This document shows, one piece after another, positions 50,385 to 62,235 of a stretch of DNA of 64,000 nucleotides. How positions within the stretch are numbered: position 1 is the first letter of the stretch; each line of letters starts with the position of its first letter. The stretch is from a bacterium D16-51 (GTDB lineage: Bacteria > Bacillota > Clostridia > Lachnospirales > Lachnospiraceae), in assembly GCA_003612285.1 (NCBI GenBank), contig RAYE01000015.1, positions 1 through 64,000 of the forward strand, written 5' to 3'. The notes beneath the pieces were generated by a model. That model made no database searches, was not told where the DNA came from, and saw nothing but the letters and a program-made list of their open reading frames with translations. The position numbers were made by a program, and so were the translations under genes.

Positions 50385-50513
50385 TCAATATAGATTCAAT
50401 ACTATTAGTTAACTAAGTTCTTCGCCTGTGCAGGCGGAGAAATAGACAAGTCAAGATATAAACATTATTTCCATACAGTTTCCTTTCCAAAATTTCAGAA
50501 ACAAAAGCAAAAA

Positions 50514-50549
50514 GAAAACCCTTGAAAATACTGGACTTTCAAGGGTTTC
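50514..50549 (-). terminator. Terminator of the rplM-rpsI operon
   Basis: GAAACCCTTGAAA-gtccag-TATTTTCAAGGGTTTTC on the minus strand, a 12-bp stem about 25 bases after the rpsI stop, ending in T4. Confidence 0.8.
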
Positions 50550-50574
50550 ATAAAATTTTTTATTCTTCCTGTAA

Positions 50575-50967
50575 TTATCTCTTCGAGAACTGTGGAGCCC
50601 TGCGTGCTTTTTTAAGACCGTATTTCTTACGTTCCTTCATACGAGGGTCACGGGTCAGATAACCAGCCTTTTTAAGAATTGGGCGGAAATCTGCATCTAC
50701 CGTCAGGAGCGCTCTTGCAATACCATGCCTGATTGCACCTGCCTGTCCTGTAAAACCACCACCACGGACAGTAATCTTTGCATCATATTTATCAGCCGTA
50801 TTTGTTGCCACAAGCGGCTGGCGGGCAATAATTTTCAATGTTTCAAGCCCAAAATACTCGTCCATATCTTTTTTATTAATTGTAATTTTACCGCTGCCTG
50901 GCGCTAAATATACTCTAGCAATGCTGCTTTTCCTTCTACCTGTCCCATAAAACTTTGCGTTTGCCAA
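50575..50967 (-). CDS. rpsI: 30S ribosomal protein S9
   Basis: A 130-residue ribosomal protein of standard length: [40 protein letters not shown], and the basic tail [17 protein letters not shown] that reaches P-site tRNA. Second gene of the rplM-rpsI operon, 19 bases after rplM. Confidence 0.98.
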   Translation of the reverse strand: MANAKFYGTGRRKSSIARVYLAPGSGKITINKKDMDEYFGLETLKIIARQPLVATNTADKYDAKITVRGGGFTGQAGAIRHGIARALLTVDADFRPILKKAGYLTRDPRMKERKKYGLKKARRAPQFSKR

Positions 50968-50986
50968 TTTAATTTCCTCCTCTCAA

Positions 50987-51427
50987 TTATGCTCTTTCCT
51001 TAATCTCTAAAACTTCTGGCTTCTGGGCTTCATGCGGATGCTTTGAACCTGCATATACATGGAGCTTAGACTGCATCTGGCGGCCAAGCGGACCCTTTGG
51101 AAGCATCCCCTTTACTGCATGTTCAATAACATACTCCGGCTTTTTGGAAAGCATATCTTTGAGTGTTGTCTCTTTCATTCCACCTACATAATCTGAATGG
51201 TGGTAATATATCTTCTGATCTAACTTCTTACCAGTAACTTTAATTTTTTCAGCATTTATAATAATTACATAATCACCTGTATCAATATGAGGTGTATACG
51301 TCGGCTTATTCTTGCCTCTTAATACATTTGCAACCTCTGATGCAAGACGGCCTAATGTATGCCCTGCTGCATCAACTACATACCATTTCTTTTCAATTGT
51401 GGATGGGCTAGCCATATAACTTTTCAT
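50987..51427 (-). CDS. rplM: 50S ribosomal protein L13
   Basis: A 146-residue ribosomal protein: [56 protein letters not shown] and [19 protein letters not shown]. First gene of the operon with rpsI. AGGAGGT precedes the ATG. A leader of about 106 bases separates promoter and start. Confidence 0.98.
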   Translation of the reverse strand: MKSYMASPSTIEKKWYVVDAAGHTLGRLASEVANVLRGKNKPTYTPHIDTGDYVIIINAEKIKVTGKKLDQKIYYHHSDYVGGMKETTLKDMLSKKPEYVIEHAVKGMLPKGPLGRQMQSKLHVYAGSKHPHEAQKPEVLEIKERA

Positions 51428-51569
51428 CCCAGTACCTCCTAACTAATACAATAACTAATTCATAATATTATTTTCAAAATAAATGCGCCTGATTGCCTAT
51501 ACCGGGGCTTATGGTCAGCTTTCACACGCCACATTAGATAATTATATTACGCAAAGAAATACTTGTCAA
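51428..51569 (-). promoter_or_regulatory. rplM promoter and candidate L13 leader
   Basis: On the minus strand TTGACA (51564-51569), 17-base spacer, TATAAT (51541-51546). The transcript would start with about 106 bases of leader containing GGCGTGTGAAAGCTGACCAT and AGCCCCGGTATAGGCAATCA. This resembles the autoregulatory L13 leader of Firmicutes; that match is from memory and not verified by structure. Confidence 0.6.
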
Positions 51570-51597
51570 GAATTTTTCATAATTTTCCAAAGAAAAG

Positions 51598-51625
51598 GTT
51601 ACTATTCACGGCTAATTTCTGAAAA
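51598..51625 (+). repeat. GTTACTATTCACGGCTAATTTC repeat
   Basis: Matches the inverse of 28761-28797 over about 28 bases. Lies between the rplM promoter and the atp operon terminator. Confidence 0.5.
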
Positions 51626-51650
51626 AGGCAGCCCCGCCATGCATGCACGT

Positions 51651-51680
51651 AAAAGGAGTCCTGCTTTTACACAGAACCCC
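51651..51680 (-). terminator. Terminator of the atp operon
   Basis: AGGGGTTCTG-tgtaaaag-CAGGACTCCT followed by TTTTA on the minus strand, about 20 bases after the atpC stop. Confidence 0.65.
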
Positions 51681-51698
51681 TGTTACAAATTTCACTAT

Positions 51699-52106
51699 TT
51701 ATTTTCTGCCTGCAAGATCAATTCTTGTAAGTGCTTTTTTCAATGCAAGTTCCGCACGGATCATATCTACATCCTTACGCCCGCTTTTAATACGGTTTTC
51801 CGCACGTTCCCTTGCCTCATTGGCACGTCCGAGGTCGATTTCATCCGGCCACTCACAGGACTCTGCAAGCACTGTTACCTTATCCTTGCGGATCTCAACA
51901 AAGCCGTCATGGAGCGCCGCTTCTTTTACGCCTGTCCCCTGCCTGATTTTTAAAACACCTGGTTCCAGAATGGCAGTAAGAGGAATGTGACCGGCAAGCA
52001 CGCCAATCTCACCCTCTGATGTTTTCATTTCTACCATATCAACATCTTCATTAAAAAAGATGCGTGTTGGAGAGATAATCTGCAGGTTGAATGTTTTGTC
52101 AGCCAT
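51699..52106 (-). CDS. atpC: F-type ATP synthase epsilon subunit
   Basis: A 135-residue subunit: N-terminal beta-sandwich (MADKTFNLQIISPTRIFFNE, SEGEIGVLAGHIPLTAILEP) and C-terminal helical hairpin (about 88-135). It links gamma to the c ring and can inhibit hydrolysis. Last gene of the operon; GGGGG sets the start at MADKTF. Confidence 0.95.
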   Translation of the reverse strand: MADKTFNLQIISPTRIFFNEDVDMVEMKTSEGEIGVLAGHIPLTAILEPGVLKIRQGTGVKEAALHDGFVEIRKDKVTVLAESCEWPDEIDLGRANEARERAENRIKSGRKDVDMIRAELALKKALTRIDLAGRK

Positions 52107-52133
52107 ATTCATCCCCCATATCAAAGACTGTTA

Positions 52134-53549
<1,416 letters not shown>

Positions 53550-53561
53550 CTAATAGTTTTA

Positions 53562-54443
53562 CTAAGAGATTGCGGACGCCCCCGCTATAATCTCTGTAAG
53601 TTCCTGCGTAATAGAAGCCTGTCTGGCCCTATTATATTTCAGGGACAAATCACTTATCATTTCTTCTGCATTACTGGTAGCAGAATCCATCGCCTGCATA
53701 CGCGCGCCGTTCTCACTGGCATGGGACTCAACCAAACCGCCATAAATCAAACTGTTGATATATTTTGGGATAATTGCATCCAGCGCCTCTTCCGGCTCAG
53801 GCTCATAATTCATCAGCGTAATCCTGTCAACCGGGTCTTCAGAAATATCTTCTGTTTCCGAAATGATATCCTCTGCATCAATCGGCAGAAGTTTCATCAA
53901 CGTCGGAATCTGCACCACCGTATTTTTAAATATGGTATATGCAAGATAGATTTCCCCGATTTCTCCCTGTACAAAGCGGCTTAAAACCTCTTTTCCAATC
54001 TGCACAGCATCACTGTAAAGCGGCTCATTCATTGCATCCGAATAGTCGCCGGCACGCTCAAACCCCTGGCGGTCCAACGCATCCCTGCCCTTTGTCCCTA
54101 CCGCAAATATAATTGTATTCTCCTTTGTAAAACGTGCGTCTTTCGTGACCAGCTTCACTACATTGGAATTATAACCGCCCGCCAGGCCTCTGTTAGAACT
54201 GATTAGGATTACCGCTTTTTTTTCTGACTGGCTCTTTTGAAGAAATGGATGTGACATCTGGCCTGATTTTGCAATCATGCCGGCTACCGTATTGTACATT
54301 GTATCAAAATATGGCTTTGATACTTCTGCCCCAACCTTTGCCTTCTGTAGCTTTACAGAAGACACCAGCTTCATTGCTTTCGTAATCTGTCCAGTGCTCT
54401 GCACACTTTCCTTACGCCTCTTAATATCTCTCATTGAAGCCAT
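53562..54443 (-). CDS. atpG: F-type ATP synthase gamma subunit
   Basis: A 293-residue rotor shaft. N-terminal MASMRDIKRRKESVQSTGQI, TKAMKLVSSVKLQKA and the C-terminal helix SEMISDLSLKYNRARQASIT-like segment (EEMISDLSLKYNRARQAS, ITQELTEIIAGA) pair as the central coiled coil. Confidence 0.97.
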   Translation of the reverse strand: MASMRDIKRRKESVQSTGQITKAMKLVSSVKLQKAKVGAEVSKPYFDTMYNTVAGMIAKSGQMSHPFLQKSQSEKKAVILISSNRGLAGGYNSNVVKLVTKDARFTKENTIIFAVGTKGRDALDRQGFERAGDYSDAMNEPLYSDAVQIGKEVLSRFVQGEIGEIYLAYTIFKNTVVQIPTLMKLLPIDAEDIISETEDISEDPVDRITLMNYEPEPEEALDAIIPKYINSLIYGGLVESHASENGARMQAMDSATSNAEEMISDLSLKYNRARQASITQELTEIIAGASAIS

Positions 54444-54464
54444 ATTAATCTACCTCGCAATCCA

Positions 54465-55976
54465 TTATTTATGTGCAAAACCAGCTTTAAACCCTTCAAT
54501 TGCCTGAATCAGTTTCTTCTCAATATCCTCCTTAATCTCCCCTACAGTACGGATGTTCTCAGGGATTTCAGGATATTTTGTATCAATATATTCAAACAGC
54601 CCTTTTTCAAAGTCAAGAATGTCTTCCAGCTCAATATCAATCAGATACTTCTTTGTAGCCGCATAAATAATGATAACCTCATTTTCTACCGGCATCGGAT
54701 TATACTGATCCTGCTTTAAAATTTCACGGATACGCTCTCCCTGGGCAAGCTGCGCCTTTGTTTCAGGGTCGAGGTCAGAACTAAACTGTGAAAATGCGGC
54801 AAGCTCGCGGAACTGGGCAAGCTCAATACGGATTGGCCCTGAAATTTTCTTCATCGCCTTAATCTGCGCCGCGCCGCCTACACGGGACACAGACAACCCG
54901 GCATTTACAGCCGGCCGGAAACCAGCATTGAACATTTCCGTTTCCAGATAAATCTGTCCATCCGTAATAGAAATGACATTTGTAGGGATATAAGCAGATA
55001 CATCGCCCGCCTGCGTTTCAATAATTGGAAGCGCTGTCAAAGAGCCTCCGCCTAATGCATCGGAAAGCCTTGCCGCACGCTCCAAAAGCCTTGAATGCAG
55101 GTAGAATACATCCCCTGGGTATGCCTCACGCCCTGGCGGACGCTTTAAAAGCAGGGCAAGTGTACGGTAAGCTGCCGCATGTTTTGTCAAATCATCATAG
55201 ATAATAAGAACGTCCTGCCCGTTTTCCATCCATTCTTCCCCAATCGCACACCCTGAATATGGGGCAATATACTGCAGCGGGGCAAGCTCACTAGCAGTTG
55301 ATGCAACAATTGTCGTATAATCCATTGCGCCAAATTCTTCCAGTTTGGACACAATCGAAGCTACGGTAGAAGCCTTCTGGCCAATTGCTACATAAATACA
55401 CTTTACGTTCTGCCCCTTCTGGTTAATGATTGTATCTATTGCAATCGCTGTTTTACCAGTCTGGCGGTCTCCGATAATCAGCTCGCGCTGTCCTCTTCCA
55501 ATCGGAACCATAGAATCAATTGCCTTAATACCTGTCTGTAATGGGGTATCTACTGATTTTCTGGAAATAACACCAGACGCTACCCTCTCAATTTCACGAT
55601 GCTTTATAGTCTCAACAGGACCTTTTCCATCAATCGGCTGCCCTAACGCATTTACTACACGCCCAAGCAGCGCATCCCCAACCGGGACTTCCACTACGCG
55701 CCCTGTTGTTTTTACAATATCTCCCTCATTGATACTTTTATGATCACCTAAGAGTACAGCGCCGACGTTATCTTCTTCAAGATTTAACACCATGCCGTAA
55801 ATCTCATTCGGAAATTCAAGAAGTTCACCCTGCATCGCCTTTTCCAGGCCATGGATACGGGCGATACCATCGGCAACCTGGATTACAGTACCCGTGTCCG
55901 ATACTTCGAATTTGGTACTATAGTTCTTAATCTGTTCTTTGATTACAGAACTGATTTCTTCAGGTTTCAAATTCAT
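54465..55976 (-). CDS. atpA: F-type ATP synthase alpha subunit
   Basis: A 503-residue regulatory subunit with P-loop [28 protein letters not shown], the alpha signature [20 protein letters not shown] and Arg finger region in [14 protein letters not shown]. Full length. Confidence 0.98.
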   Translation of the reverse strand: MNLKPEEISSVIKEQIKNYSTKFEVSDTGTVIQVADGIARIHGLEKAMQGELLEFPNEIYGMVLNLEEDNVGAVLLGDHKSINEGDIVKTTGRVVEVPVGDALLGRVVNALGQPIDGKGPVETIKHREIERVASGVISRKSVDTPLQTGIKAIDSMVPIGRGQRELIIGDRQTGKTAIAIDTIINQKGQNVKCIYVAIGQKASTVASIVSKLEEFGAMDYTTIVASTASELAPLQYIAPYSGCAIGEEWMENGQDVLIIYDDLTKHAAAYRTLALLLKRPPGREAYPGDVFYLHSRLLERAARLSDALGGGSLTALPIIETQAGDVSAYIPTNVISITDGQIYLETEMFNAGFRPAVNAGLSVSRVGGAAQIKAMKKISGPIRIELAQFRELAAFSQFSSDLDPETKAQLAQGERIREILKQDQYNPMPVENEVIIIYAATKKYLIDIELEDILDFEKGLFEYIDTKYPEIPENIRTVGEIKEDIEKKLIQAIEGFKAGFAHK

Positions 55977-56006
55977 GATACTCCTGCACCTTCTTTCTCT
56001 ATATTT

Positions 56007-56558
56007 TTATTTTGCAAGCTGGATTTTAGACAAGTCCCTTGCCATATTCCCAAGCTTTGTACGGATGCTGCTGTCAACAACCCGGTCCCCGATCCGAATG
56101 ACCATGCCTCCAATCAGCCCTGCATCCACACTGTAGTTCATACAAAACGACTGATAAGATGTTGTCTCCAGCAAACGCTTTTCAAGGCTTGCTTTCTGTT
56201 CCTGCGTAAGCTCTGCAGCCGACGTCACATATGCAGTCCCTATTTTTTTGTATTCCCGCACCCGTTCTTCAAAATAAGCGAGGATTCCATCTATCTCTGA
56301 AAACCTGCCCTTTTCTGCAACGGTAACTAAAAGCCCTGTCAGTTCTTTTGAAGCCTTGCCCCGAAATACTTCTTCCAGCATCGAAATCTTCTGCTCTACC
56401 GGAAGTTTCGGGTGGTTTAAGAGCCTGACATATTCATCATTTTCCTGCAAAACAGCATGCACAGCCTCAACCTCCTGGAACAGGGAATCAACTATGCCTT
56501 CTTCGACGGCAGCCTCAAACAGAGCCTCGCCATATGTCTTTGAAATTAACTTAGCCAT
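56007..56558 (-). CDS. atpH: F-type ATP synthase delta subunit
   Basis: A 183-residue stator protein: N-terminal helical domain (ISKTYGEALFEAAVEEG) and C-terminal signature GLIGGMVIRIGDRVVDSSIR, TKLGNMARDL. It overlaps atpF by 13 bases. Confidence 0.95.
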   Translation of the reverse strand: MAKLISKTYGEALFEAAVEEGIVDSLFQEVEAVHAVLQENDEYVRLLNHPKLPVEQKISMLEEVFRGKASKELTGLLVTVAEKGRFSEIDGILAYFEERVREYKKIGTAYVTSAAELTQEQKASLEKRLLETTSYQSFCMNYSVDAGLIGGMVIRIGDRVVDSSIRTKLGNMARDLSKIQLAK

Positions 56559-57100
56559 GTCTCATCACCCATTTCTTCCAATGTGTCTGCGATTAACTGT
56601 GACTGCTTTTTCTCATCTAAAGAAGCTGCAACGATTTTACCCGCCATAGCTGCTGCAACGGATATCATCTCCTGTTTCACTTCATCTTTCACCTTATTCT
56701 TTTCCAGTTCCACTTCACGGTTTGCCCGCTCAAGAACCCTGGCTGCTTCCTCTTTGGCTTCGTTTACAATCTCATTTTCTTTTTTCTGCGCCTTTTTCCG
56801 GGTCTGTGTCAGAATTTCCTCTGCCTCTTTTCCAACGCCCTTTAATTTTGCGTCATACTCTTCTTTAAACTGGATTGCCCGCTCTTTCTCCTTTGCTGCT
56901 GTCTCCATCTTCTCCTGAATGCCATCCTGCCTCTTTTGAAGAAGCTCTCTTGCAGGATTAAACAGCAGATAGGATAACAGCACAAATAATGCAAACATCG
57001 CAACCATTGTAATTACGGCATCGACCAGGAGCTGTGGGTCTAACCCAAAGATATAATCGCCCAGTGCGTCGCCAGCCAAAGCAACTTTCATTACATTCAC
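56546..57100 (-). CDS. atpF: F-type ATP synthase b subunit
   Basis: A 184-residue stator: one N-terminal transmembrane helix (about 26-47, VDAVITMVAMFALFVLLSYL), then a long charged coiled coil (about 55-170). The N-terminus is about 20 residues longer than in many b subunits. GTG start set by GGAGG 7 bases upstream. Confidence 0.95.
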   Translation of the reverse strand: MNVMKVALAGDALGDYIFGLDPQLLVDAVITMVAMFALFVLLSYLLFNPARELLQKRQDGIQEKMETAAKEKERAIQFKEEYDAKLKGVGKEAEEILTQTRKKAQKKENEIVNEAKEEAARVLERANREVELEKNKVKDEVKQEMISVAAAMAGKIVAASLDEKKQSQLIADTLEEMGDETWLS

Positions 57101-57204
57101 TTAATAGCCTCCTTTCTGCAATTAGCTTTTTCTCCGCCGCCTGCCGCCCCTCTGCCAGACATGGCTGTATACGGCAGCATTTTACAGCAAACAGAATACG
57201 CTGA

Positions 57205-57596
<392 letters not shown>

Positions 57597-57603
<7 letters not shown>

Positions 57604-58376
57604 TTTTCATCCCCGATTGCATCCGACACAAAACACATTGTAAGCATACAGAATACATATGTCTGGATTGCACCAGAAAATACATCCAGATAAATATGAA
57701 GCGCCGCCGGCCACACCAGTGTGAGCACCCTTGGCAAAAGCCCATACAAAAGCCCCATCATAACTGTACCGGATAAAATATTACCAAACAGACGCAATGA
57801 CATGGAAATCGGAGTTGAAAACTCACTAATCAGATTCATAGGGAAAAATAAAAAGATTGGCTCAAATAAACCTTTGATTTTTCCAAACTTCTGATACTTA
57901 AACCCATTGAACTGAATCAGGAACCACGTCATAATCGCTAATGGAAATGTTACCCCATAATCCGCTGTCGGCGGCCGGAGCCCAAGCAGCCCGGATAAGT
58001 TGCACACCAGTATAAATATAAACAGTGCGCTGACATAATTTCGGAACTTCAGTGCTTTTTGCGCACCCATAGAACTTGTCACCATGCCATTTAATGACTC
58101 GACGATAAGTTCTACCACATTCAGAAATGGTCCCGGTACTTTATTCGGATCTGCTTTCTTAATCGCACGGTTCGCACAAATCGCAAAAATGAGTATCGTA
58201 ACAATAACAATAATCATGGAAATATGCGTTGTTGTAAGATAGACGTCCCAGCCAAAGAAAGAAAACTTCGTATCCGAATAGCCATGGATAAAGAAATCCA
58301 CCTGCCCGCCGCTGTCAGCATGAAGCAGATTTCCACCATTCAATCCCATCGACATTCCTAAAATGCCATTTCCCAC
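57597..58376 (-). CDS. atpB: F-type ATP synthase a subunit
   Basis: A 259-residue membrane stator with five to six helices. The essential Arg is in ISMSLRLFGNILSG and the last helix in LDVFSGAIQTYVFCMLTMCF. It forms the ion half-channels next to the c ring. GTG start with GGAAGG 7 bases upstream. Confidence 0.96.
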
Positions 58377-58513
58377 ATTCTCACCTTCCTTTTCTTAAAA
58401 TTTCCGTGAAGCCACAGATTTCTCTGTATAACCGCACTTTTTCTGCAAAACTGCAGATTTATTGAAACAGCTTTGGGAATGGTAAATATCCCTTTGCCAT
58501 AACAAACGATAGT

Positions 58514-58891
58514 TTATGTCAAATATTTGTGAATCACCGGATTCAGCAATGCTGTTACTTTTATCCCAAGCAGGCTTAAAATTACGCCGGCCGGATGAAT
58601 GTATTCTGACAATACAAAAGCTGCCGCTGTTGCCGCCCCCATAAAAAACAGCCTTTGGAACGCCGCTATCTGTATATGCCTTTGTGCATACTTTGCGTCT
58701 AAATCAAGCGCAATATCTAAATGGCGGTACATATGCAGAATAATCCCTGCTGCCACAATCCCTCCTGCAAGCACTCCAAAAAACGCCGCAAACCGATGTG
58801 TTGCAATAACTGTTAAGATAACCCCAATGACAGCCACCCATATTGCCAGCCCAAGCAGCATCTCTTTACAAACCTGTTTTGCCTGTCTCAT
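58514..58891 (-). CDS. ATP synthase subunit I-like protein
   Basis: A 125-residue membrane protein with four hydrophobic helices and a polar segment (HLDIALDLDAKYAQRHIQI) between helices 2 and 3, the plan of ATP-synthase I proteins that help insert or assemble the c ring. It overlaps the preceding gene by ATGA. The spacer 58377-58513 to atpB shows no other gene. Confidence 0.75.
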   Translation of the reverse strand: MRQAKQVCKEMLLGLAIWVAVIGVILTVIATHRFAAFFGVLAGGIVAAGIILHMYRHLDIALDLDAKYAQRHIQIAAFQRLFFMGAATAAAFVLSEYIHPAGVILSLLGIKVTALLNPVIHKYLT

Positions 58892-59235
58892 AAATCTCTA
58901 CCCCTGTGTTCTGGATATCTCTTTTGCTTTCCCTCCATAACATCTGAAAAATCCTCGTCTGGATGGTTTTTATGGTATTCTTTTAAATTTCTCATATATT
59001 CTGCCTTTTCCCGTTCCTTTTTTAGATCCCCGGCATAGAAAGAACGTGTCAGAAGATACAAGTTACGGAAAGCAGCCCCAATTCCAAGAAAAAGCATAAA
59101 TAAAAACAGCAATTCCTGATGCAGCCAGTTATTCAGCCAATATCCAATTGCACCGCACAAAAAAACAGGAACCATCATGCTAATCCCAATTTGCGAAATC
59201 ATAACAAAACTCCGCAGAACCTTTTTATCCTTCAT
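58888..59235 (-). CDS. AtpZ/AtpI family protein
   Basis: A 115-residue protein with two transmembrane helices (about 13-33 and 39-60; FVMISQIGISMMVPVFLCGA, LLFLFMLFLGIGAAFRNLYL), then a charged cytoplasmic tail. Typical of AtpZ/AtpI proteins at the head of atp operons, linked to Mg2+ or assembly. AAAGGAGG precedes the start. Confidence 0.8.
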   Translation of the reverse strand: MKDKKVLRSFVMISQIGISMMVPVFLCGAIGYWLNNWLHQELLFLFMLFLGIGAAFRNLYLLTRSFYAGDLKKEREKAEYMRNLKEYHKNHPDEDFSDVMEGKQKRYPEHRGRDL

Positions 59236-59327
59236 GATGCCTCCTTTGCAGTATTTCACAGTATAAACGCGCATAAACCTGCTAATAACAAAGCTTTTAT
59301 AAACTTAGCCGAACCCCGCACCCTATT

Positions 59328-59356
59328 ATTATAAATTATTACATAAGAAAAGTCCA
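59328..59356 (-). promoter_or_regulatory. Sigma-A promoter of the atp operon
   Basis: On the minus strand TGGACT (59351-59356), 17-base spacer, TATAAT (59328-59333), about 93 bases before the first gene. The -35 matches four of six consensus bases. Confidence 0.6.
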
Positions 59357-59508
59357 TAATATGGAATATATTTTTTACAGTTTTTTCCGCCATATCTGCA
59401 ACATTTTTTACTTTACAATACTATATTTGCAGATTATAATATTCCTAATACCCTATTATTCATCCACATCAGCAATTGGTGAACAGACTTAATGATTGGA
59501 GGCTGCTT

Positions 59509-60003
59509 ATGAAACAAATACGACTATTCCGGAAACGCTACCTGCCTGATGAAACCATTGAACTAAAAGATGATACCATTCTTTCTCTTTCAGAACATAT
59601 GTTAGTCACAAAATGGGACGTACTTAAACCGCGCAGTGATATCTCTAACGGGCTTTCTGCCTATTTTTTCGATAGAGGCGTCAAAGTCAGCAAAATATAT
59701 AATGCCAGCCAGGAACTTGTATACTGGTACTGTGACATTGTGGAACCGCAGATTGATACAGAGACAGGTATGTATATTTTTACCGATTTACTGATTGATA
59801 TTCTGATTTACCCTGACGGACATGTAGAAGTACTGGATTTAGATGAATTTGCAGATATGATGGAGCAAAATATATTATCCTGCGCTCTTGGCATTGAAGC
59901 GCTGCGCCGTACTGACCATCTTCTAAACCTGATTTATTCCGGCAATTTTTCAAAACTGGCAAAATACATTGAAGACGCTGAAAAAGCGGTAACCTGTTCC
60001 TGA
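59509..60003 (+). CDS. DUF402 domain protein
   Basis: A 164-residue protein of the DUF402/FomD-like fold: FRKRYLPDETIELKDDTILS, YFFDRGVKVSKIYN, VYWYCDIVEPQIDTETGMYI, FTDLLIDILIYPDGHVEVLD. The conserved D...D...Y residues of this family are phosphohydrolase ligands; the family includes nucleoside phosphate phosphatases (Ntdp). Substrate unknown. TGGAGG sets the start. Divergent from the atp operon and convergent with serS. Confidence 0.8.
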   Translation: MKQIRLFRKRYLPDETIELKDDTILSLSEHMLVTKWDVLKPRSDISNGLSAYFFDRGVKVSKIYNASQELVYWYCDIVEPQIDTETGMYIFTDLLIDILIYPDGHVEVLDLDEFADMMEQNILSCALGIEALRRTDHLLNLIYSGNFSKLAKYIEDAEKAVTCS

Positions 60004-60037
60004 TTGCAGAAACAAGCTGCCGCTTTTGCCATATCAA

Positions 60038-61327
60038 CTATTTTTCCGGCACCAGCTTCTCTTTGCCGCCCATATATGGGCGTAATGCCTCAGGTATAAG
60101 GACTGTGCCATCAGCCTGCAGGTTATTTTCAAGAAATGCGATTAACATACGCGGCGGCGCCACAACAGTATTGTTTAGAGTATGTGCAAAATATTTACTG
60201 CCATCCTCTTTCCTGATACGGATTTGCAGGCGGCGCGCCTGGGCGTCGCTTAAATTGGAACAGCTTCCCACTTCAAAATACTTCTTCTGGCGTGGAGACC
60301 ATGCCTCTACATCAATCGATTTTACTTTTAAATCGGCCAGGTCGCCGGAACAGCATTCCAGCGTGCGCACCGGGATATCCAGTGTACGGAACAGATCCAC
60401 CGTGTTCTGCCACAGCTTTTGGAACCATTCCATGCTTTCTTCCGGCTTACATACCACAATCATTTCCTGCTTTTCAAATTGATGGATACGGTAAACGCCA
60501 CGTTCCTCAATCCCATGCGCCCCCTTTTCCTTTCGGAAACATGGGGAATAAGAAGTCAGCGTCTTTGGAAGCTCTTTTTCCTCTGTAATCGTATCTATAA
60601 ATTTCCCAATCATAGAATGCTCGCTTGTGCCAATCAGATAAAGGTCTTCGCCCTCTATCTTATACATCATCGCATCCATCTCTGCAAAGCTCATAACGCC
60701 TGTCACAACATTACTGCGTATCATATAAGGCGGAATGCAATAGGTAAATCCCCTGTCAATCATAAAATCCCTTGCATAGGTAATCACAGCAGAATGAAGC
60801 CTTGCCATATCCCCCATCAGATAATAAAAGCCATTGCCTGCCACTTTCCCTGCCGCATCAATATCAAGCCCCTTAAAACTTTCCATAATCTCTGCATGAT
60901 ATGGGATTTCAAAATCAGGCACCACCGGCTCGCCAAACTTTTCAATTTCAACATTTTCGCTGTCATCCTTGCCAATCGGAACGCTAGGGTCAATAATATT
61001 TGGGATAACCATCATGATTTCCCTGACTTTTTCCTGCAGGTCCTTTTCCTGAACAGAAAGCTCCTCCAAACGCTTTGCATTCTGTGCCACTTCAGCCTTT
61101 TTTGCTTCTGCTTCTTCTTTTTTTCCCTGCCCCATCAGAGCGCCGATTTCTTTAGAAACCCTTTTACGGGATGCACGAAGCCCATCTGCTTCCTGCTGCG
61201 CTTTGCGCGCCATAGCATCAAGCTCAATAACTTTATCCACCAAAGGAAGCTTATCTTCCTGGAACTTATTCCGTATATTCTCTTTTACGATATCCGGGTT
61301 TTCCCTAAGAAATTTAATATCTAACAT
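60038..61327 (-). CDS. serS: Seryl-tRNA synthetase
   Basis: A 429-residue class II synthetase. The N-terminal coiled-coil arm (about 25-105) binds tRNA-Ser. Class II motifs: motif 2 FRKEKGAHGIEERGVYRIHQ and motif 3 MLIAFLENN. It lies 12 bases after the CAP protein gene, so the two may share a transcript; no T-box leader is seen in that short gap. Confidence 0.97.
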   Translation of the reverse strand: MLDIKFLRENPDIVKENIRNKFQEDKLPLVDKVIELDAMARKAQQEADGLRASRKRVSKEIGALMGQGKKEEAEAKKAEVAQNAKRLEELSVQEKDLQEKVREIMMVIPNIIDPSVPIGKDDSENVEIEKFGEPVVPDFEIPYHAEIMESFKGLDIDAAGKVAGNGFYYLMGDMARLHSAVITYARDFMIDRGFTYCIPPYMIRSNVVTGVMSFAEMDAMMYKIEGEDLYLIGTSEHSMIGKFIDTITEEKELPKTLTSYSPCFRKEKGAHGIEERGVYRIHQFEKQEMIVVCKPEESMEWFQKLWQNTVDLFRTLDIPVRTLECCSGDLADLKVKSIDVEAWSPRQKKYFEVGSCSNLSDAQARRLQIRIRKEDGSKYFAHTLNNTVVAPPRMLIAFLENNLQADGTVLIPEALRPYMGGKEKLVPEK

Positions 61328-61339
61328 GTCTTTTCTCCT

Positions 61340-62149
61340 TTAATCACTAAACAACTGCACCCAATAGTGCTGATACTCATCTGTAGTTTTACAATATCCA
61401 ACGCCAAGCTTTTTAAACTGGGCTGACAAAATATTAGCCCGGTGCCCTTCTGAATTCATCCAGGATTCTACCACACTTTCCGGGTCTGGCTGGCCTGCTG
61501 CAATATTTTCCCCGGCTGCCATATAGGAATACTCATATTCCTGCAGCACGGTAAATGCAGATGACCCGTCTGGCCTAATATGGGAAAACTGCTTTGTAAT
61601 TTCTTCCGCCCTTACATTTGCAGCCTCTGTAAGCGTCTCATCTAACACAAGCGCTTCAAGCCCTGCTTCCTTCCTTTCCTTATTCACCAAGCGAAGAACT
61701 TCTTTTGCATACATTTCAGAAGTATCTTCAGGTTTTTCTGTTGGCTTTGGTTCCGGCTCCGGCTTCTGGTATTTCCCAATTTTCACAATAGCAGAAAACT
61801 TACCATATGTTATATGGAAATTCTTCGTTGTCCGAAATGCACGGATTTTTACATAATATACTTTATTCGGTTTTAACTTTTTCAGTTTACATGTCTGTGT
61901 CCTGATACCGTCTACCTGCTTGTATTTTCCATTTTTAGAAGTCGAGGTCCATACCTGGTATCCTGTTACCGTCCCCTTTTTCTGGATTTTAATCGTGGCT
62001 GTCGTTTTTGTACGCTTCGTCACCGTAAATACCGGCTTTGGAAGCGAAGCTGCCTCTGTCCCTGACGGCGCCAGAAGGCCAATACAGATTGCTGTTAAAA
62101 GCAATACCAAAATACTTCGGCGCCCTGCTATTTTTTCCTTTAATGACAT
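61340..62149 (-). CDS. Secreted FN3-CAP domain protein
   Basis: A 269-residue exported protein. The signal peptide (about 1-33; SILVLLLTAICIGLLAPSGT) precedes a fibronectin III domain (about 36-125; VTGYQVWTSTSKNGKYKQVD), a Pro/Glu/Lys linker, and a CAP/SCP domain (about 145-269) with NKERKEAGLEAL, FSHIRPDGSSAFTVL, GENIAAGQ and WMNSEGHRANIL. Bacterial CAP proteins are poorly understood; some bind or process peptides. GAGAGGG precedes the start. Confidence 0.85.
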   Translation of the reverse strand: MSLKEKIAGRRSILVLLLTAICIGLLAPSGTEAASLPKPVFTVTKRTKTTATIKIQKKGTVTGYQVWTSTSKNGKYKQVDGIRTQTCKLKKLKPNKVYYVKIRAFRTTKNFHITYGKFSAIVKIGKYQKPEPEPKPTEKPEDTSEMYAKEVLRLVNKERKEAGLEALVLDETLTEAANVRAEEITKQFSHIRPDGSSAFTVLQEYEYSYMAAGENIAAGQPDPESVVESWMNSEGHRANILSAQFKKLGVGYCKTTDEYQHYWVQLFSD

Positions 62150-62235
62150 AGTTCCCTCTCTGTCAGGGGATGGCAAAAACAATTTCTGTCATCCCCCATT
62201 CCTTTCTGTTTAATTTCTAAGACGTGTAAAAAGCC

